This document shows, one piece after another, positions 27,353 to 36,387 of a stretch of 38,720 nt of DNA; the stretch's first letter is position 1, and each line of letters opens with the position of its first letter. The DNA comes from Burkholderiales bacterium (GTDB lineage: Bacteria > Pseudomonadota > Gammaproteobacteria > Burkholderiales > Burkholderiaceae_F), in NCBI GenBank assembly GCA_900290335.1, contig OKRD01000013.1, positions 87,329 through 126,048 of the forward strand, read 5' to 3'. The notes beneath the pieces were generated by a model. It was not told the DNA's origin. It did not search any database and saw only the letters and a program-made list of their open reading frames with translations. Made by a program: the position numbers and the translations under genes.

Positions 27353-28876
27353 ATGAAATATACAGATTTAAGGGATTTTGCGCTGAAATTGGAATCTTTA
27401 GGAGAACTTAAGAGAATATCGAGAGAAGTATCTCCTAAGCTCGAAATCACCGAGATCTGTCAGCGTCTGCTGCTCCAGGGAGGCCCGGCGGTGGTCTTCG
27501 AGCGACCTTCGGGACACTCGATTCCGGTCATCGCCAATGTCTTTGGGACGCAGCGGCGAGTTGCCCTCGCCATGGGAGTCGCTTCCACGGCGGAGCTCCG
27601 CCAGGTCGGCGAGTTGCTCGCCGACCTCAAGGAGCCCCAAGCCCCGGAGGGCTTGCGCGACGCCCTGTCCAAGGTCAGTCTGCTCAAGTCGGCACTTTGG
27701 GATATGGCGCCGCGCCGGGTCCGTGGCCCGAGCTGCCAGGAAGTCGTCTGGGAGGCTGCTGAAGTGGATCTGGGCAAGTTGCCGATCCAGGAATGCTGGC
27801 CGGAGGACGCGGGGCCCCTGATTACGTGGGGAATGGTCATCACCCGAGGGCCCCACAAGCGGCGCCAGAACCTGGGGATCTACCGCCAGCAGGTGGTCAG
27901 CCGCAACAAGCTCGTCATGCGCTGGCTCTCCCACCGCGGCGGCGCGCTGGATTTTCGCGACCACCGCCTGGCAAATGGCGCACAGCCCTTCCCGGTCGCT
28001 GTCGCCCTGGGGGCCGATCCCGCTACCCTTCTGGGCGCGGTTACGCCGGTTCCCGACCAACTATCCGAATACCAGTTCGCCGGGCTGTTGCGCGGATCGC
28101 GCACCGAGATCGCCACCTGCCTGGGAAATTCCCTGGACGTGCCGGCCGCCGCGGAAATTGTCCTCGAAGGCCACATACTGCCGGACCCGGCCAACGCCAA
28201 CGGGCAGGTGAGTGCGGAGAACCGCGGGTTCGAAACCGCCGTCGAGGGGCCCTTCGGTGACCACACCGGGTACTACAACGAGACGGAGCGCTTTCCCGTC
28301 TTTACCGTCGAGCGGATCACGATGCGCCGCGCGCCGCTATACCTATCGACCCACACGGGACGGCCCCCGGATGAGCCAGCCGTGCTCGGGGCAGCGCTCA
28401 ACGAGGTTTTTGTGCCGATTCTGCAGCGCACCTTCCCGGAAATTGTCGACTTCTACCTGCCCCCCGAGGGATGCAGTTACCGCATGGCAATCATTTCGCT
28501 GCGCAAGCAATACCCCGGCCACGCCCGCCGCATCATGTTCGGCATCTGGAGCTTTCTGCGCCAGTTCATGTACACGAAATTTGTCGTGATTGTCGACGAT
28601 GACATCGATGTGCGCAGCTGGCCAGACGTGGTGTGGGCGATCAGCACCCGCGTCGATCCCTTGCGGGACACGGTTTTGATCGACAATACGCCTATCGATT
28701 ACCTTGATTTTGCCAGTCCCGTGGCCGGTCTCGGAAGCAAGATGGGTATCGACGCGACCAATAAGCTACCCGGGGAGACCGCCCGCCCTTGGGGCCGTAG
28801 GATCCGGATGAGCGATGCCGTCGTAGATCGGATTGATGCGATTTGGGACCAGCTGGGAATTTCGCCACAATCCTGA
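27353..28876 (+). CDS. ubiD: 4-hydroxy-3-polyprenylbenzoate decarboxylase
   Basis: prFMN-dependent decarboxylase of ubiquinone synthesis; needs UbiX-type flavin prenyltransferase (not seen here). 507 residues. Family blocks are [73 protein letters not shown] and [22 protein letters not shown] at 27353 gives the normal N-terminus [20 protein letters not shown]; the ORF-track start at 27284 adds 23 residues without family support. The first ~27 codons are strikingly AT-rich, with TTA, AGA, AGG and ATA codons that are otherwise rare here, and there is no clear Shine-Dalgarno. The composition returns to normal near base 27450. Confidence 0.95.
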   Translation: MKYTDLRDFALKLESLGELKRISREVSPKLEITEICQRLLLQGGPAVVFERPSGHSIPVIANVFGTQRRVALAMGVASTAELRQVGELLADLKEPQAPEGLRDALSKVSLLKSALWDMAPRRVRGPSCQEVVWEAAEVDLGKLPIQECWPEDAGPLITWGMVITRGPHKRRQNLGIYRQQVVSRNKLVMRWLSHRGGALDFRDHRLANGAQPFPVAVALGADPATLLGAVTPVPDQLSEYQFAGLLRGSRTEIATCLGNSLDVPAAAEIVLEGHILPDPANANGQVSAENRGFETAVEGPFGDHTGYYNETERFPVFTVERITMRRAPLYLSTHTGRPPDEPAVLGAALNEVFVPILQRTFPEIVDFYLPPEGCSYRMAIISLRKQYPGHARRIMFGIWSFLRQFMYTKFVVIVDDDIDVRSWPDVVWAISTRVDPLRDTVLIDNTPIDYLDFASPVAGLGSKMGIDATNKLPGETARPWGRRIRMSDAVVDRIDAIWDQLGISPQS

Positions 28877-28898
28877 ACCGACCCACCCATCGACCGCC

Positions 28899-29111
28899 AT
28901 GGAACGCAAGAAGATCGGCCGCGGAGGCATTCGATCTGCCGGCTATGACCGCAACAGCCGGGAGCTGGAAGTCGAACTCGACTCCGGCGCGATCGTCCGT
29001 CACAGTGGGGTCGGGGAGGAAATCGCCCGGCGCTTCCTGAACAGCGCAGCGCCTGCGAGCTACTACAAGGACAATATCGAGGAGGAGTTTCCCGCCCGTC
29101 GAAGTCGTTAG
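28899..29111 (+). CDS. Small KTSC-like protein
   Basis: 70-residue protein 22 bp after ubiD. The pattern IRSAGYDRNSRELEVELDSG, then VRHSGV..EIARRFLNS and SYYKDNIEEEFP, resembles the KTSC domain (small, often next to nucleic-acid enzymes, function unknown), but the KTSC tetrapeptide itself is not present. ATG at 28899 is chosen; the longer track version overlaps ubiD in another frame. Probably co-transcribed with ubiD. Confidence 0.72.
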   Translation: MERKKIGRGGIRSAGYDRNSRELEVELDSGAIVRHSGVGEEIARRFLNSAAPASYYKDNIEEEFPARRSR

Positions 29112-29142
29112 CGGGCAAGGCATCGGCTCGCCGCGCCCGGGT

Positions 29143-29721
29143 TCAGATCGGACCTACGCCGGCCAAGGCCAGCCGGAACCGGATCTGCACATCATCGGCA
29201 ACCAGGGACGGGTCGTTCCATTCGCCTTCGCCGATGGCAAACTGCAAGCGACGCACGATCAGCTCGCCCGATGCGATGGTCAGATCGCCGGCCTGCACGA
29301 GCGCCACCGGCACGACGACGTCCTGCACATGGCCCTTGATCGTGAGCCGCCCCGCGATTTCGTAGCGCCCGCGCTGCCCGACGCGGATGGCAGTGGATTC
29401 AAACACCGCGCGGGGAAAGCGCAGCGCGTCAAACCAGTCTGGGCGGACGACCTCGCGGGTCGCGTCGGCAGTGGGCAACTCGACGCTGCTCACATCGACG
29501 CTGATGACAAAGCGGCCCTTCTGCGGCTCGGCCGCATCAAAACTCACCTGGGCATCAAATCTGCGAAAGCTCCCAGCAATGGGTGCCCCCATCTGGTGGC
29601 AAACGAAGCCGATTTCGCTTTGCGCGGCCACAACCGACGGCGCAATGGTTCCGCCACCGGCATCGCCGAGCCCCAGCACCAAAAGCACAGCGGCGCTGGC
29701 GCGGCCGATCGCCAGACGCAT
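29143..29721 (-). CDS. YceI family protein
   Basis: 192-residue lipocalin-like barrel; family members are periplasmic and bind polyisoprenoid or similar lipids. An N-terminal signal peptide is likely (AIGRASAAVLLVLGLGDAGG). The body shows SEIGFVCHQMGAPIAGSF, RFDAQVSFDAAEPQKG, DWFDALRFPRAVFES and LTIKGHVQDVVVPV, as expected. The ATG overlaps the cytochrome b561 stop by one base (TGATG), so the two are translationally coupled. The b561-YceI pair is a recurring proteobacterial operon. Confidence 0.92.
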   Translation of the reverse strand: MRLAIGRASAAVLLVLGLGDAGGGTIAPSVVAAQSEIGFVCHQMGAPIAGSFRRFDAQVSFDAAEPQKGRFVISVDVSSVELPTADATREVVRPDWFDALRFPRAVFESTAIRVGQRGRYEIAGRLTIKGHVQDVVVPVALVQAGDLTIASGELIVRRLQFAIGEGEWNDPSLVADDVQIRFRLALAGVGPI

Positions 29722-30275
29722 CACCGGCGAGTCTGCCCCGCCGGATCGCGGTCACGCGCCGGCACCATCCGCAGCAGCAAGGAATCGTGCTCCACGATAT
29801 GGTGCTGCAGCGCGGCGGCCACATGCAGACCCACGAGTGCCGCCAGCGCATAGGACAAAAAAGAATGCAGCCCTTGCAGAAAGCCGGCGAGGGGCTTGTC
29901 GACCGGCACGAAATCCGGCAGCGGGATGAGCCCGAACCAGACGACGGGAAAGCCCGCGGCCGAACTGTATGCCCAGCCGGCGATCGGCACGAGGAAGAAC
30001 ATTAGGTACAGGAGATGGTGCATCCAATCGGCCAGGCGCTTCTGTAGGGCGGGCGGACGGTGGCCCCATCGCCAGCCGAGCCGGAACGCCGAAAGCACGA
30101 GAACGGAGATGCCGGCCCACTTGTGCCAGTTGAAAAGCCGCACGCGAGTGGGCGAGAGCTGCAAGTCGGCCATGTACAGGCCGACGCAAAATACCACCAA
30201 CAAAGCCAGGGCGAGCAGCCAGTGCAGCGCGATGGCAACGTCCGTATAGCGGTCCGAATCTTCTGGCGGCCTCAT
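29721..30275 (-). CDS. Cytochrome b561 family protein
   Basis: 184-residue di-heme membrane protein moving electrons from the quinone pool or an unknown donor. Four transmembrane helices carry candidate heme His in ALHWLLALAL, NWHKWAG, MHHLLYLMF and LHSFLSYALAALVGLHVAA. ATG at 30275 fits the family start (SDRYTDVAIALHW). Upstream ORF-track residues are intergenic. Coupled to yceI downstream. Confidence 0.92.
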   Translation of the reverse strand: MRPPEDSDRYTDVAIALHWLLALALLVVFCVGLYMADLQLSPTRVRLFNWHKWAGISVLVLSAFRLGWRWGHRPPALQKRLADWMHHLLYLMFFLVPIAGWAYSSAAGFPVVWFGLIPLPDFVPVDKPLAGFLQGLHSFLSYALAALVGLHVAAALQHHIVEHDSLLLRMVPARDRDPAGQTRR

Positions 30276-30389
30276 CGCCCAGCACTCCCCGTTGCGTCCA
30301 TTCCCGCGTGTTCGTTCCCACTCGCCCCGGTTTGCTGCCGGTTGCCGACCGCGTTCGCAGTATAAGAGGCACACCGACGCGGCCTCGCC

Positions 30390-31106
30390 TCAGGGAATCT
30401 GCGCAGACGGCGAGGTCTTCTCGATGGCTTCCGCCCGTTGCGACAGGTAGGCGGCGCCGCGATGGTGATCGAAGAACTTGGGACTCGGCAGCATCGCCGC
30501 CATGCGCGCCGCCTGGTTCGGGTCCAGCGACAGCGCCGACACACCGAAGTAGTGCCGTGCGCCCGCCTCGGCGCCGAACACCCCGTCGCCCCATTCCACG
30601 ACATTCAGATACACCTCGAGAATCCGGCGCTTGTCCCAAACCGCTTCGATCATGAGCGCGATCAGCAGCTCCTGGACTTTGCGCAGATAACTGCGGCGTT
30701 GCGAGAGAAACAGGTTCTTCGCCAACTGCTGCGAAATCGTCGATCCGCCGCGAACGGTGCGTCCGCGACGAAGATTTTCCGTATACGCCTTTTCCATCGC
30801 CTCCCAGTCGACCCCTTCGTGGAGGACGAAACGGGCGTCCTCCGACGTTACTACGGCGCGCTTGAGGGCTGCCGAGATGTGCGCGTAGTCGACCCAGGTT
30901 TTCTGCAGCTGGCGCGCAGACCGCGGCGCCGGGGCCTGCTTCTCGACGCGCTCGAGTTCGTGCTGCATAAATGCGGTTTGCACCGGGTTGTGCCATTTCC
31001 AGAACAGCACCCAGCCGAAAAACCACAGCTGCACGGCAAGGACCGCCGCCAACAGCGCAATCGCGGCGCGTCGAACCCAGACCCGCGCCCGCACCGTCTC
31101 CGACAT
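30390..31106 (-). CDS. mtgA: Monofunctional peptidoglycan glycosyltransferase
   Basis: GT51 enzyme polymerising lipid II into glycan strands. 238 residues: one N-terminal transmembrane anchor (AIALLAAVLAVQLWFFGWVLF), then the catalytic domain with TSEDARFVLHEGVDW (catalytic Glu), RGGSTISQQLAKNLFLS, RKVQELLIALMIE and RILEVYLNVVEWG. The ATG overlaps the aroE stop by one base (TGATG); the longer track version runs through aroE. The aroE-mtgA coupling is common in Burkholderiales. Confidence 0.95.
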   Translation of the reverse strand: MSETVRARVWVRRAAIALLAAVLAVQLWFFGWVLFWKWHNPVQTAFMQHELERVEKQAPAPRSARQLQKTWVDYAHISAALKRAVVTSEDARFVLHEGVDWEAMEKAYTENLRRGRTVRGGSTISQQLAKNLFLSQRRSYLRKVQELLIALMIEAVWDKRRILEVYLNVVEWGDGVFGAEAGARHYFGVSALSLDPNQAARMAAMLPSPKFFDHHRGAAYLSQRAEAIEKTSPSAQIP

Positions 31107-31939
31107 CAAGCCGGAGCAGCCCCGAGGTCGAGCAAGCGGCGCATTTCGCGGTACACGCTTGCCGTTTCCGGCTGGACTCCACGCCAAAGGGCAAACGATT
31201 CGGCAGCCTGTTCGATGAGCATTCCCAGGCCATCGCTGATGCGCCGCGCGCCGCCGCTCTTGGCTAGGCACATGAACGGCGTGGCGGAGGGCGCATACAC
31301 CAGATCGTAGGCCAGCAGGCAATCGTCGAAAGTCTCCGGATCGATCGATGGCGCGTCATGATTCAGACTGCTCGAAGTGCCGTTGATGATGAGGTCAAAA
31401 TGTTCGGCCGGCACTTCGTCGAAGCGAATTGCCTCGACGCCGAACTCATCGGCAAGCTCCTGGGCCCGTCCATGGGTCCGGTTGGCCACGGCAATCCACT
31501 TGGGCCGCTCCTCGAGCAGCGAGGCCACGAGGCCGCGAACGCCGCCCCCGGCGCCCAGGATCAGAATCGCGGCACCGGCGATGCGGAAGTCGAGCCGATG
31601 CCGAAGATCCCGCACAAAACCGACACCGTCGGTGTTGTCCCCAAGGATGTCGTCGCCATCGAATTTGAGCGTGTTTACCGCTCCGGCCAGTCGCGCCCTC
31701 GGACTCAGGTCATCGGCGAGCTTCGCCGCATCGATCTTGAACGGGATCGTCACGTTCAAGCCGAGGTACCCGTTGTCGCGCAGACCAAGAGCGAAATCCT
31801 CGAATCCATCCAGCGGTGCCTCTAGCCTCTCGTAACTCAGGCCCTGCCCGGTCGTGCGCGCAAACAGCCGGTGGATCTCCGGCGATCTGCTATGGGAGAT
31901 CGGATTGCCGACAACGGCGTAGCGGTCCGGTGGTTTCAT
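31106..31939 (-). CDS. aroE: Shikimate dehydrogenase
   Basis: NADPH-dependent reduction of 3-dehydroshikimate to shikimate in aromatic amino acid synthesis. 277 residues. The shikimate-binding SHSRSPEIHRLFA, catalytic Lys in NVTIPFKIDA and Asp in GDNTDGVGF, the NADP loop ILGAGGGVRGL with NRTHGRA, and the terminal GLGMLIEQAAESFALWRG are all present. It follows the TonB gene by three bases. Confidence 0.96.
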   Translation of the reverse strand: MKPPDRYAVVGNPISHSRSPEIHRLFARTTGQGLSYERLEAPLDGFEDFALGLRDNGYLGLNVTIPFKIDAAKLADDLSPRARLAGAVNTLKFDGDDILGDNTDGVGFVRDLRHRLDFRIAGAAILILGAGGGVRGLVASLLEERPKWIAVANRTHGRAQELADEFGVEAIRFDEVPAEHFDLIINGTSSSLNHDAPSIDPETFDDCLLAYDLVYAPSATPFMCLAKSGGARRISDGLGMLIEQAAESFALWRGVQPETASVYREMRRLLDLGAAPA

Positions 31940-31942
31940 TGT

Positions 31943-32827
31943 TCAACGGGACGACCCTACGGCCTCGGCGCGCGTGGCGAACTGGTCGTTGGTGAAGATC
32001 CAGCTGCGCGTAATCTCGAGTCGATCGGTGTCGCGTGCCATGTCGGGTGGGAAGGGCGGGAAAGGAGCCGATAGCTTAACAATACGCTGGGCCGCGCTGT
32101 CAAGCACGGCCGAGCCGGAAGATTGTTCAATAATCGAGGCGAGCAAGGAACCATCGCGGTCGATCACGACGGTCATCCGCAGGGTTCCGTAAATTTTCCC
32201 GCGTGCCGCATCGGGGTAATGTTCATTGCCGATCTTTTCGATGCGGGCGCGCCAGTCCTCGAAATAGCGCGCAAAGCGATAGGCCGAGGCGCTGGGCATG
32301 TAATGATGCACCCGCGGACGCTTCTGGTAATCCGATATATCCTTGGCGATTTCGGCCTGCATGCGGGATAGCTGCTGCTGCGAGCGGCGCGCATCCTCCG
32401 GGGTGCGCGCGGAGGGGTCGGAGCGGATTTCGGCGGTCGCCAGTAACATATTCGCCTGGTAGCTCGCGAGCAGTTCGCGCTGCTCGAGCTCGAGCTGCTC
32501 CACGGTCCGCCGGGCGGTGTCGAGCGCCTCGCCGTCGGCCATGGTCGCCGCGTTCGGAAGCGGAGAACTGCGCCGGCCCTGCTCATTGGCACCGCCGCCT
32601 TCGAGGTTGACCTGGGCGTGCGCTTGCGGCGCCGGCGGGCGCTTGTCGCTGCGCGCGTTGACCAGGATTACCTCCAAGGCAGGCGCCGAGGCGACCTGGC
32701 GAAAGAATTCCGGGTCGACGAACCGGATCGTCAACACGGCAAGATGCAGGCCAATCGACACGGCCAGCGCGGTAAGCAAGATACGGTTGCCGAGCAGACC
32801 GTCAGTCGATCGTACGATGGTTCGCAT
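31943..32827 (-). CDS. TonB-family energy transducer
   Basis: 294 residues: one N-terminal transmembrane helix (ILLTALAVSIGLHLAVLTI), a long periplasmic coiled-coil or linker region, and a TonB-like C-terminal domain with YGTLRMTVVIDRDGSLLASII and PFPPFPPDM. It is not certain that it energises a TonB-dependent receptor, as no exbBD is adjacent. ATG at 32827 directly precedes the membrane segment; more upstream in-frame Met codons look spurious. It sits between the RNase II-like gene and aroE, a conserved order in Burkholderiales. Confidence 0.88.
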   Translation of the reverse strand: MRTIVRSTDGLLGNRILLTALAVSIGLHLAVLTIRFVDPEFFRQVASAPALEVILVNARSDKRPPAPQAHAQVNLEGGGANEQGRRSSPLPNAATMADGEALDTARRTVEQLELEQRELLASYQANMLLATAEIRSDPSARTPEDARRSQQQLSRMQAEIAKDISDYQKRPRVHHYMPSASAYRFARYFEDWRARIEKIGNEHYPDAARGKIYGTLRMTVVIDRDGSLLASIIEQSSGSAVLDSAAQRIVKLSAPFPPFPPDMARDTDRLEITRSWIFTNDQFATRAEAVGSSR

Positions 32828-32949
32828 TGCCGTCCGGTTGGGAGCGGTCGTCGCTTGGGCAAAATCGCCGGCCGCTGCGGATTGTAGCCATGCACGCGCG
32901 CCGCTCATCTGCGCTCGGCGCGCCGCGCGCACGCTCGCGGCCGCGAGCG

Positions 32950-34905
32950 CTACGCGGGCAGTTCATCGAGTCCGCCATTGCCGATGGCCTCCGGGGCGCC
33001 GGCGACGGGTTCCGCGGCCTCTTGCGCCGATTCCCCGTCGGGCGCCAGCGTCCGCACGATTCTTGCATTGGGCGTCAGGTCAAGCAAATCGACCTGCGTG
33101 ATCTCGAGCTCGAGCCTTTGCCCGCGGACATAGGAGGCGGCCGCGGCGAGTCGCGTCGTCATCGGCAGCCCCTGCAGCCGAACAATGTCGCCCTTGGCGA
33201 CGCGCGCCTCGATGTGCCGGATTCCCTCTTGCTCCATCCAGCGCAGACTCCAGTAGCGCTCCATCAGCTCCTGAAACTCCGCGTACGCGGAATACGCGGC
33301 CTCAAAACCCGAGATCACCGCAAAAAGATCCGCGTCGCCGCGCCGGTGCGGGGCGGCCTGGCCGCGCGCGGCAGCGATCAGTTGACGCTGATTGAGCAGA
33401 TCGACGTAACGCCGCAGCGGCGAGGTGCACCACGCGTAGTGCGAGACGCCGATGCCCTCGTGCGGCGACGGGGTCGTGGACATGCGCACCCGGCCCTGGA
33501 GCTGCGAGCGATAGACGCCCGCCATGCCCAGTTCGTCGAGCCAGGCGCCCCAATGGCTGTTGGCGCGGATCATGAGTTCGGCCACGATGAGATCGAGCGG
33601 AGCATCGCGGCGGCGGACATGCATGCGCACGTGGGCAGCCGGGCCGCTGCCCTCGAGCAGCACCGAAATCTCCTCGCGTCCCTTGGGCTCAGGCTTGCCG
33701 CGCGCCTGTTCCCGCTCCGATCGCAGGCAATTGGCGAACCGCCATAAAACGGCAAGCTCGGCGGCGAAGGGAATCTGCAGATCGCCGCTGTCCAGCCCTT
33801 GCTCGGTTACCTCGGTCTCCAGCTCATCGTGCCGCAGATTGGCCGCTACCCGAACGGCTTCGATCGCACTGCTCGCGCCGCGCAGCGCAAGGGAGCGGGC
33901 ATCGAGTTCAAGGTACAGGGACAGCGCCGGCACCGTCCGGCCTTGGGCAAGAGAAAAGGCGTCGATCCACGGAGCCGGCAACATCGTGTACTTCAGGCCG
34001 GGGGCATAGACCGTCGACATGCGAGCGCGGGCGACACTGTCGAGCGGGTGCCCCGGGACGATTGCCAGCGCGGGCGCCGCGATATGTATGCCGACGGTAA
34101 GGGTCGCCCCCGTCGGGCGCACCGAAAAAGCGTCGTCGATTTCGGTGGTGGCGCTGTCATCGATCGAGAAGACCGGCGCGGCCGCCAACGGCAAATTCCC
34201 GGAATGCTCCTCGGGCTGGGGCAGTTCCGCCGGGAAGTCGACCCCGCGCGGAAATGCGCGCGCCAGGAACGACGCCAAGTGCCACTGATAGGGCGACGCA
34301 ATGGCGCCACGGGCCAGCAGCAGGCGCAAGGGAGTCGTCTGCAATTCGTGAGCAGCCTGTTCCACCGCCTTGTACTCGATAGCGTTGCGATCGAGCTTGA
34401 TCAGCAGGCTTTCACCGATCGCCGCGATGGCCGGCGGTAGAACACCCCGCACCAGGTCGCGCACCATCAGGGCACGCTGTTCCTCCTGCAGGCGCCGCCG
34501 CTCCACGGCCGCCAGGGCGGCTCGCAGCACGTCCGGCGCAGCCGGCCGGAATCGCCCCCGCCCCTTTCGCTGAAAGTAGACCGGCGCCGACTGCAGGGCA
34601 ATGAGGATCGCGGCTGCCTCGATGGGACTCGGGTCGCGACCGCAGTACTCCCTTGCCAGTTGCTCGAATCCGAATTCCTGCTGCGGCGCGCATTGCCACA
34701 GAAAATCCGTTTCTATTTCCGCGGCCTGGGCATGCGCGGTGGCGAGCAGCTCGTCGGCTCGCGGATGCTCGAATCGCAGCAGCACCGCGGCCGCTTTGAC
34801 CTTGACGCGCTTTCCGCTGGTGGAATCGACCTGAAACGACGCCTCCGTCGCTGATCGGACGGTGCCCGCCTTAAGGTCGCCATCGTCCTCAAACAAGACT
34901 TGCAT
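32950..34905 (-). CDS. RNase II-family (RNB) exoribonuclease
   Basis: 651-residue 3'-5' exoribonuclease. The RNB domain (about 240-540) has FSIDDSATTEIDDAFSV, with acidic residues for two metals; the position of E. coli RNase II Asp207 is Glu here, as in a recognised RNB subfamily. Further motifs are YAPGLKYTMLP, EGIGVSHYAWCTSPLRRYVD (catalytic Arg region) and a short C-terminal S1-like segment. The N-terminal ~230 residues differ from E. coli RNase II. ATG at 34905 lacks a clear Shine-Dalgarno. Confidence 0.92.
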   Translation of the reverse strand: MQVLFEDDGDLKAGTVRSATEASFQVDSTSGKRVKVKAAAVLLRFEHPRADELLATAHAQAAEIETDFLWQCAPQQEFGFEQLAREYCGRDPSPIEAAAILIALQSAPVYFQRKGRGRFRPAAPDVLRAALAAVERRRLQEEQRALMVRDLVRGVLPPAIAAIGESLLIKLDRNAIEYKAVEQAAHELQTTPLRLLLARGAIASPYQWHLASFLARAFPRGVDFPAELPQPEEHSGNLPLAAAPVFSIDDSATTEIDDAFSVRPTGATLTVGIHIAAPALAIVPGHPLDSVARARMSTVYAPGLKYTMLPAPWIDAFSLAQGRTVPALSLYLELDARSLALRGASSAIEAVRVAANLRHDELETEVTEQGLDSGDLQIPFAAELAVLWRFANCLRSEREQARGKPEPKGREEISVLLEGSGPAAHVRMHVRRRDAPLDLIVAELMIRANSHWGAWLDELGMAGVYRSQLQGRVRMSTTPSPHEGIGVSHYAWCTSPLRRYVDLLNQRQLIAAARGQAAPHRRGDADLFAVISGFEAAYSAYAEFQELMERYWSLRWMEQEGIRHIEARVAKGDIVRLQGLPMTTRLAAAASYVRGQRLELEITQVDLLDLTPNARIVRTLAPDGESAQEAAEPVAGAPEAIGNGGLDELPA

Positions 34906-34951
34906 GGGCCAGACAATAGCGCACCGACCAGACCTTGCCGGTGCCCAGGCC

Positions 34952-35692
34952 TCAGATGGTCAAGCCGCCGCCGACCTCGATCACCGCACCATTGACGTAG
35001 CTCGCCTCGTCCGAGGCAAGGAACGAATAGACGTTGGCAACCTCCTCCGGTTTGCCCAAGCGCCGCAGCGGTACGCGATCCTTCAGCTGCGCGAGCACCT
35101 TGTCCGGGATGGTTCCCAACAGCCCGGTGGCGATGAAGCCCGGACAGACGGCGTTGCAGCGTATTCCCCTCGGGCCGAGCTCGCGCGCCCAGGTCTTGAC
35201 GAACCCGATCACGCCAAACTTGCTCGCCGCATAATTCGTCTGGCCGAAGTTGCCGTAAAGACCCACGACGCTGGAGGCGTTCAATATCACTCCGGAGCCT
35301 TGTGCCAGCATGGCGGGGACGACCGCCTGGCTGGCGGTGAACACCCCCTTGAGGTTGACCTCGATCACCTGGTCAAACTGCTCGTCCGTCATGTTCTGCA
35401 GCCGTGCATCCTGGGTGATGCCGGCATTGTTGATCAAGACGTCGATCCGGCCGAACTCGGCGAGCAGTTCCCCGATCATCCGGTCCAGCTGCCCGCGGCG
35501 GGTCACATCCACCGCGAATCCCCGCAGCGACGCCCCGTCGCCATGGAGCTGCGCCACCGCCCCCGCGACGGCCTGCTCCGACCGGTCGGCGAGCGCCACG
35601 CAGGCGCCCTCCGCGAGAAACTTGCGCGCGGTTGCCAGACCGATGCCTTGGGCGCCTCCGGTGACGATCGCCACCTTCGTCTTCAACCGCAT
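34952..35692 (-). CDS. FabG-like 3-oxoacyl-ACP reductase (SDR)
   Basis: 246-residue classical short-chain dehydrogenase. TGGAQGIG (NADP loop), NNAG, and the tetrad Asn113, Ser141, Tyr154 and Lys158 (YAASK) are in place; the C-terminal [13 protein letters not shown] is typical of FabG-type proteins. Substrate could be a 3-oxoacyl-ACP or acetoacetyl-CoA. ATG at 35692 follows a GGGGGAA Shine-Dalgarno. It lies upstream of the RNase II-like gene (46-bp gap), far from any fab operon. Confidence 0.92.
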   Translation of the reverse strand: MRLKTKVAIVTGGAQGIGLATARKFLAEGACVALADRSEQAVAGAVAQLHGDGASLRGFAVDVTRRGQLDRMIGELLAEFGRIDVLINNAGITQDARLQNMTDEQFDQVIEVNLKGVFTASQAVVPAMLAQGSGVILNASSVVGLYGNFGQTNYAASKFGVIGFVKTWARELGPRGIRCNAVCPGFIATGLLGTIPDKVLAQLKDRVPLRRLGKPEEVANVYSFLASDEASYVNGAVIEVGGGLTI

Positions 35693-35784
35693 TCGCTTCC
35701 CCCTAGGTGCCGTCTTCCCCAGCGCCCGAACTCGCCCGCCGGGCGGGGCCGCACCGTCGCGCCGGGACGGCGCCACAGCCAGCG

Positions 35785-36387
35785 TCAGGATGGCCCGCGT
35801 TCGCCTCCGCGCGTCGACGGAGAAACTCCGCAAAAGCCCAGTACTTCGGGCAAATACCGGGCGAAGTCCGTCAGGGCATGATCGGAGCCTTCGATCAGAT
35901 GCGTGGGGCAACCCAGGTACTTCTCCACCATTTCCCGGTAATCAATGACCTCATCGCCGGTGGCCGCTATCAGTAGGTAGCGAGCCGGATCGGTCAGGCC
36001 GGGCGTCTCCAGGGCGCGCAGTTCGTCCAGATATTCGGGTCGCACTTCCACCGGCAGCCCACTGCCGTAGGCGCTGCGCCAGCCCAGTTGCGCCCGCAGA
36101 TGCTCGTAGGGGCGGATCGCCGGGTTCAACAACACGGCGCGACAGCCCAGGCGCTCGGCGATCCACGTTGCGTAATAGCCGCCCAGCGAGCTGCCCACCA
36201 GATACAGCTGCCCCGGATCCTCGAGCTGCGCCGACGCGAGGGCGACCTCGGCTGCCGCCCGCGGCGAAACCGGCAGCGGTGGACACAGAAAATCGGCCTC
36301 GCGCCCGGCCTGCGCCAGCGCCGCGCGCAGTTGCCTGGCCTTGCCCGATGCCGGCGAGGAGAGAAAACCGTGCAGGTACAAGATCAC
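35785..36387 (-). CDS. YqiA-family alpha/beta-hydrolase esterase
   Basis: 200 residues. The opening [17 protein letters not shown], the nucleophile Ser67 in [11 protein letters not shown], Asp in ATGDEVIDY and His in [10 protein letters not shown] give the full triad. The family has esterase activity on short acyl esters; the natural substrate is unknown. Starts at GTG 36387, overlapping the mpl stop by four bases (GTGA). Confidence 0.92.
   Translation of the reverse strand: MILYLHGFLSSPASGKARQLRAALAQAGREADFLCPPLPVSPRAAAEVALASAQLEDPGQLYLVGSSLGGYYATWIAERLGCRAVLLNPAIRPYEHLRAQLGWRSAYGSGLPVEVRPEYLDELRALETPGLTDPARYLLIAATGDEVIDYREMVEKYLGCPTHLIEGSDHALTDFARYLPEVLGFCGVSPSTRGGERGPS

Noticed and set aside
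34137-34200. Glu in place of an active-site Asp in the RNase II-like protein as a sign of inactivity
   Set aside because: The TTEIDD form occurs in a recognised RNB subfamily and the other acidic residues and the Arg motif are intact.
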